From Mantis religiosa (lineage: Eukaryota; Arthropoda; Insecta; Mantodea; Mantidae), in assembly GCA_030765055.1 (NCBI GenBank), contig CM060953.1:73507336-73571335 (forward strand): 64,000 bases of DNA. The letters are read 5' to 3'. Of the stretch, positions 58,927 through 64,000 are shown in pieces; positions within the stretch are counted from its first letter, which is position 1, and each line of letters begins with the position of its first letter. Both the position numbers and the translations under genes were made by a program. A model generated the notes under the pieces. That model had not been told where the DNA came from. It did no database searches and saw only the letters and a list, made by a program, of their open reading frames with translations.

Positions 58927-61215
58927 TATATGCTATTAAACTTTATACCTCTGGACATGTTCAATGTTCACAGCCTTTTCTGGCTACAAGTAAACCTACT
59001 GAACGAAAATCAATCTAATCTAATATATGTTAACATAATTTCAAGAAAATGGATCAGGAATGTCTACAGTGTCAAGACATGCTTCCCTCTACATTCCTTT
59101 CAACGAAAAATGAGTACAAAAGTTGGCTTCAGCCATAATTTTAAGAAATGGATTATTTTATTGTATCCCTTGAACAATTTAGTTTTGTGACGTGTGGGAT
59201 TTCTCAATATTATAATTCAAATAGCTTGTTAACATTACTTTTATATAAAACGAAGTATGTCGATAAATTCTTTTTGTATATCTTTTTATTTCATATAATT
59301 TAATAGTCATATAAAGTGAGAAGGTTTCTATTGAGACATTGCTTCATTTATATCGCCAGGGGCTACCTCATCGGTTATTTCAGTGCGAATATTTTTTCTG
59401 AAAGTCATATGGCCATGCTCTCACAGTAACTCACACATGCGCACATACATTTCTGTTAAATCATGCTTTGTTATTCTTGAATGATCAAACCTGTTAGGCA
59501 ATTCCGGTGAAATCTGAATGAGATTGTTCATCAAATTTTACCTTGTATAGGTATAAACAACATGGAAAGCAATAACGCAATTCGGTTATCTGTTCAAAGA
59601 TCTTTTTCTGTAGCTGGAATAGGTGGACATAAATATTTTGCCTTACCTATAATTCATTTCGCTAACAGCACTTTATAACATGGTTTTACACCTGATCCCA
59701 ATGACAAGAAATTTAAGAATAAATTGATTTAACTTTTTTCCAGCAGTCAAATAAAGCTTACTGTATCAGATCTTGTGTGGTTGCGGTCATTAAAATAAAT
59801 GATGTAGGCGTTTTGAGTTTCTTTGAAGTGACAGAAGTGCTAGTTATGGCACTACACAGGCGGTGAATGTCTTATATTATTCTCGCAGCGTAGAGGTTAT
59901 AGAGTTAAAAATGAATCGCGTGAAAAATAGGGAGGGACCACTCTGCACGACATTTCTTGTAGTCATAAAGCGCAGATTGATGATCGAGGTCAGCCGAGAC
60001 TGGCGAAACACGTGCCTACCGAGAGGCATGCAACTAATGTACAAATATCGGAGTATTACTTAATGTCTTCACAGCTGAGTTGGAATAAATGAATTAGCAA
60101 GACTTCTTCAGTTTATAATGAAATTTGACCTTCAGACCATGGATATTTCATGTTGTGTAGATGTTAAATGGTAACAAAATGCACGCTGTAGTTCCTGTCT
60201 TAAAGATACAAGTAAACCTATGGATCGCACTATATTAGTAATATTCTTTGCTAAGAGCATGTAAACTTGTGTTTTATTCAGCGTGAAAATTGTGAATAAA
60301 TATTTACACCTTCATACTTTATAGCTTATGAAGCACTAATTTGTGAAATAGGTACTAAAATGTTTTGCAATTTCTTATCTTAAATGAATTTGACATGGGA
60401 TTAAAATAATTAAATTTTAATGACCAGAAGAGAAAAGTAGGAATTTTCGCAAGAAAATGCAAGTTGTTCTACCTTAACAAGCGAAGAGAAGAAGCTCTAT
60501 GATAAATATTGAAGTACTCATCAACTTGGCCATACTGATCCATTATTTTTGAAACTCTGTATCAAAAATGAAAAACTGCTTCCCGTTAATCCCTCTCTCT
60601 GTAACATAAACCTGAATTATTTCAAAGCTTCTACGCCATCAGTCAGCTGTTTTGTTATTGAACTAATGGCATCATTAGTTATGTATGTCTACCCTGTGTT
60701 CAATAATTTAAGCGACATGAATAAATTGCAAAAAAGTATACAATCGATTCACTGTAATGGACTAACGGTTGGCAGCATCTGTTTTTCCGCAGTGCAAAAG
60801 CATAATGCCCTTTTATGATGGAGCGTTTCTTTTGCCAGTTCATTTTCATGGATCCTGTAATATCACATTCGCATTCTGAGAGATCAATGAATTATTAATT
60901 AGGTCAATTTATAAAGTGAGCAATTTATTTGAGTTCTAATAAATAAAATGTAAACCAAAAACAGTAAAATCTTTACCATTGACTTTTGCGCAAACATTAA
61001 CGGAGATTAAAATCTATGCCCTTTACACTAATACCTCTAATATAAAATGCTTCTATACAAATTAATACTAGAAAGTCGCTTTTAGAGTGCAATCACTCAG
61101 CTACAATGACAGAAGTGGCAGTGCAGTTTCATTTCTTAGAAAACAGTTATTTACATCAATCAGCAAGTATGCCTTACAGATGTTTCTTATTGAGAAAATT
61201 AGTTACAGTACACAT
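58927..61215. other. No recognisable gene
   Basis: AT-rich throughout. Frames of up to 92 codons show no motif. Confidence 0.5.
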
Positions 61216-61224
61216 AACAATTGA

Positions 61225-62130
61225 GGTAGCACCGCCGCCAACCACCGGACTCCAGCGGAAGAAGTTCAGGACCTCCACTCAGAGGTGCTTAACTTGAACC
61301 AGCCCCTGGGCAACCTGGAGGAATCCGTCACCGCCGCTGCCCAACAACAAAATTCTAATCACGCCGCCCTCATCGACCTGCAAGACAAACTGACCTCCAC
61401 ACACAGACTACTGACTGACGGTCTTACTCCACTGGCCCAACTCTCGTCTTCAGCAACTCAACTACAGCAGGCAACAAAGGCCATCCACTCCCAACTTCAA
61501 CGCTCCGAACAGTTAGCCAGCGACTACAGCGCAAGATGCATCGAGTGAGGACACATCTCACCGAGACATTTCCCTACAAGCCAACGGACTCTTCCACAGT
61601 CAGCAACAGCGTTCAAGAGGTCCCGAGTTCGAATCTCGGTCAGGGTGAGATACCTCGATAAGGTTTTTCCCGGGTTTTCCCTTATCCTTCAAGACGAATG
61701 TCGGGTAATTCTACTCTAAGCTCCTTGGATCCTGGACTCATTTGAGCACCATTTCACCCAATTCATTCACCGTCCGATATGACTTAACGTTGGAGGACGT
61801 GAATTACAGCAACAACAGAAAAAGTCAACAGCAGACTCGACCAGCTCCATTCACAACTTTCAGAAATGGACAACAACCTACTCACACGACTCAACGAACT
61901 GAAATCTTCAGAGCAAATCATCGCCGACTACGACGTACAAAACACCAGGAGGATCCAGGCTCATTTCCCCAACATCTGGAGACCACCTCGCCCTCAATCG
62001 CACACCTCTTTAAACAACCTCCTTCACTTCCATCTTTACTCCCCACGCGCATCGATCAGGGCTTTTTGGTCATGGTCGACGCCTGGCAAGCATTCCTTAC
62101 CCGCCTGCTGCTATAGGCAGCACGCATAGT
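61225..62130 (+). pseudogene. Coiled-coil protein of unknown family, interrupted by a SINE
   Basis: From about 61225 a C-rich frame reads PAEEVQDLHSEVLNLNQPLG, then NSNHAALIDLQDKLTSTH, then LSSSATQLQQATKAIHSQLQ, to a stop at 61548. It shows regular heptad spacing of Leu and Ile. One base out of frame it goes on with EDTSHRDISLQANGLFHSQQ (61547-61609). The family A SINE intervenes, and then VNSRLDQLHSQLSEMDNNLL and RLNELKSSEQIIADYD (from about 61824) continue the coiled coil to a stop near 62129. No upstream ATG was found; the frame opens after a stop at 61222-61224. GC content and third-position C bias differ sharply from the flanks. A gag- or ORF1-like protein of a retroelement is my leading guess; a host gene exon is an alternative. 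Confidence 0.5.
61610..61806 (+). mobile_element. Family A SINE, 5' truncated, inside the coiled-coil frame
   Basis: It starts within the head at CGTTCAAGAGGTCCCGAG, carries the B box GAGTTCGAATCTCGG, and ends GGACGTGAATTA. Flanked by CAGCAACAG (61601-61609) and CAGCAACAACAG (61807-61818), a probable target duplication. No A tail remains. Confidence 0.88.
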
Positions 62131-62154
62131 AACTGGACCCCGACTGACGGGTGT

Positions 62155-62406
62155 AAAAATCGTGGAAATGAAATGTGTAGTGTTTAACGCCCACTTTTAC
62201 TACGTACGGCACCGCAGGCGATGACACTGATGATACATGACATGAAGATGGAGCACCAGTGGAATGAGATGGCGGGGAAACCGGAGACCCGGAGAAAACC
62301 TGCCCCAACGCCGTGTTGTCCACCACAAATATCACTTTGCGGTTGCCTGGGATCGAACCCGGGCCGCCTTGGTAAGAGCCAAGCGGTCTAACCTAAAAAT
62401 CGTGGA
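62155..62406 (-). mobile_element. Family B SINE with 12-bp target duplication
   Basis: AAAAATCGTGGA occurs at 62155-62166 and 62395-62406, bracketing a complete family B unit in reverse. Its B box is GGTTCGATCCCAGG and its tail block GTGTAGTGTTTAACGCC is read on the plus strand. The perfect duplication indicates a recent insertion relative to its surroundings. Confidence 0.93.
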
Positions 62407-62473
62407 CGACTCCTTTAGCTAAATATGGCAGGATCACTGTAACACAAACTGTGGACTTTAAGTCTCATAGTTA

Positions 62474-62780
62474 TCACTCGTCTGGGTCGTTTGTATTGGA
62501 GAGGTCACTCAGTAGAAGATATTGTGTCAGTCTGCACTTGAGGCGAGTGCGAGAACCGAGAGCTGTGGCAGGATGATCATAAGTGTAGATATTAAAAAGG
62601 AGTGGTACTAGTACTGAACCTTGAGGGACACCTGCTAAGTTGGCCCGTCGGGAGGATGTGAAACCAGCAATGCGCACCACAAAAGTTCTAGTAGTGAGAA
62701 AACTTGCAATGATTTGTAGAAGATAACAAGGGAGACCAATGTGATGTGCTTTAAGAAGTAGCCCACTGTTTAACACCTTA
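62474..62780 (-). pseudogene. Jockey-clade LINE reverse transcriptase fragment
   Basis: The minus strand reads LNSGLLLKAHHIGLPCYLLQ, IIASFLTTRTFVVRI and RANLAGVPQGSVLVPLLFNI. The 'GVPQGSVLxPLLFNIYTxD' motif is RT domain 4-5, just before the FADD box. The first Asp region upstream and the FADD box downstream are missing or decayed (a YDHPATALGSR segment follows). About 100 codons are open. It does not overlap the RT C-terminal fragment at 41 kb, so identity of the two families cannot be tested here. Confidence 0.88.
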
Positions 62781-62784
62781 TCGA

Positions 62785-63728
62785 TTAGAAAATAGTGGAA
62801 CTTCTCTTAGGACGTAATGATTTCTCTGTAGTTAATTTAAAATACTTAGTTTTATGCTTTGATTCTACTAATTTGGATTCAGCTTAAATATTTCGTGCTT
62901 AAGTCCATATATCACAATAGGCATCTACCAAATTCTAAATATATATTTTTACCATGAAGCTTAATTTATTTATGGACACATGCCTAGGTTTACTAGTATA
63001 AAAATAACGAAGCATTCTGTGTAATTCGGACAAAACTAAAGCATACTGTAGTCTCAAAGCACGGAATCGCCCGATAGCGGCTATGGTGCTGAAATAATAT
63101 GCCTTCAGCTTCACGAAATAAGCCTGATAGCGCTTCTTCCGGTCTCCAATTTTTAGCACTGTTGACTCCAATTTCTCTTGCACCAAATTCTTGGGTACTT
63201 TCGTTTTAGCTTATTTTCAGCAGTTAGTAAATTTGAGTTACCAATCAAACACTGTATCACAGGTACAGATTTGCTTTCTGTGTTTGAGTAGTCATAGTCA
63301 ACACGGAAGTGGGACAGGCATGTCAAAACAAACCGATATAAGTGTAAATCAACACATGCTACCTGTTCACGCTTCAAATTGTTTAAATATAAATTCGGCA
63401 ATTTCAATCCGCATATATCTCATTTTGTTAAAGAGAAACACTTTATATGTGTATATAGCTAATTTATTAATAATGAATGTATACTATTTGCCCACACTTG
63501 AAATGTAATTATTAAGTTTTCAAACAAAATTATAACCATTTATTTTCATTTACAGTATATAGAGTATTCACAACGCAAATATCAAATCTTCATGTTCGAA
63601 ATAATATACTTTGAACATAGCTTTTGTACTCACCCGTTTGTTGTTCATGGTATCCCTTTATATTGTTACTGGATAAGCCTTAAAATGCATTACTATATTA
63701 CTATATAATAATTACTATATATATATAT
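62785..63728. other. No recognised gene; one protein-like frame
   Basis: On the minus strand at 62935-63210 a frame of about 90 codons (LVQEKLESTVLKIGDRKKRY, KLKAYYFSTIAAIGRFRALR) has coding-like composition but no recognised domain. The rest is AT-rich. Confidence 0.3.
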
Positions 63729-63730
63729 AT

Positions 63731-64000
63731 CACACTAGCCATGTGTAGGACGCACTATGAAACGTTAGAGCCACAATGAAAATGTCAATGCCATAGCCGG
63801 GATTTGAACCACGGATCTTCTGGTGTCCGTCCAGCTGCTCTAAACCTTTTGAGATACTATGGCCAACATGCCGACATGATATTAAATTCTCCAACTGACT
63901 GGATTTTTTTTCCTGTCAACTACTAGGAGTTCTCATAAACACATGAGACAACTACCTTAAATACGAGCCAGCTGGAGAATTTAATGTGATGTCGGCACGT
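63731..64000. repeat. Family D SINE with an inverted junction at the window edge
   Basis: A minus-oriented unit (63731-63960) has its tRNA-like head at 63790-63863 and is more diverged than the 39-41-kb units. At about 63958-63961 the sequence switches to the plus orientation of the same unit (AATACGAGCCAGCTGGAGAA) and continues to the end of the window. Confidence 0.85.

Overview
The window looks like AT-rich insect nuclear DNA dominated by transposable elements. I find no intact host gene, rRNA, functional tRNA or CRISPR array. The mix of several tRNA-derived SINE families, decayed mariner, hAT, MULE and Merlin-type transposases, Jockey-clade LINEs, a Penelope-like element and long dinucleotide microsatellites fits a large-genome insect. 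The SINE heads and their antisense peptides resemble ones I associate with cockroaches and termites (Blattodea). That placement is inference from memory and was not checked.

Layout. 0-9 kb: SINE copies, an ISXO2/Merlin-like transposase fragment, a 1.15-kb non-autonomous DNA transposon (3260-4410) and a decayed DD34D mariner (7287-8592). 9-21 kb: a decayed hAT, a truncated mariner (12505-13042), a LINE endonuclease fragment, a Copia-type gag fragment, a MULE remnant with terminal repeats (17023-18664) and a second, internally deleted copy of the 12.5-kb mariner (20252-20895). 21-38 kb: family B SINEs, one holding a family A SINE with clear target-site duplication (25804-26096), an 881-bp deleted mariner (26751-27631), a composite repeat and a degenerate DDE transposase (31533-32290). 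38-42 kb: a 3' fragment of a Jockey-clade LINE on the minus strand, into which a 1.5-kb cluster of 313-bp tRNA-SINE units has landed. The cluster has three units in one orientation and nearly two in the other, with a 14-bp target duplication. 45-53 kb: SINEs, a head-to-head pair of Penelope-like 3' ends whose tails fold into hammerhead-like motifs, a second copy of the 1.15-kb element, and a 108-bp-arm inverted repeat with the same hammerhead-like layout. 54-64 kb: a DD41D Tc1/mariner-like element with about 278-bp terminal inverted repeats and one evident frameshift (57078-58924), a GC-rich coiled-coil reading frame interrupted by a SINE, a second Jockey-type RT fragment, and another inverted junction of the 313-bp SINE family at the window edge.

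The coding remnants do not form a pathway. Their relations are those of mobile DNA: nested insertion, internal deletion leaving non-autonomous copies, and SINEs that presumably depend on LINE machinery in trans. The youngest-looking insertions, judged by clean duplications or matching terminal repeats, are at 25.8, 39.4-41.0, 57.1-58.9 and 62.2 kb.

Family names here are local labels. A: SINE with a GCCCGCCT-type head. B: SINE with a GGCTGAGTGGTTAGACC-type head. C: SINE seen at 15.5 and 46.4 kb. D: the 313-bp tRNA-like unit. E: the composite repeat at 30.5 and 50.6 kb.
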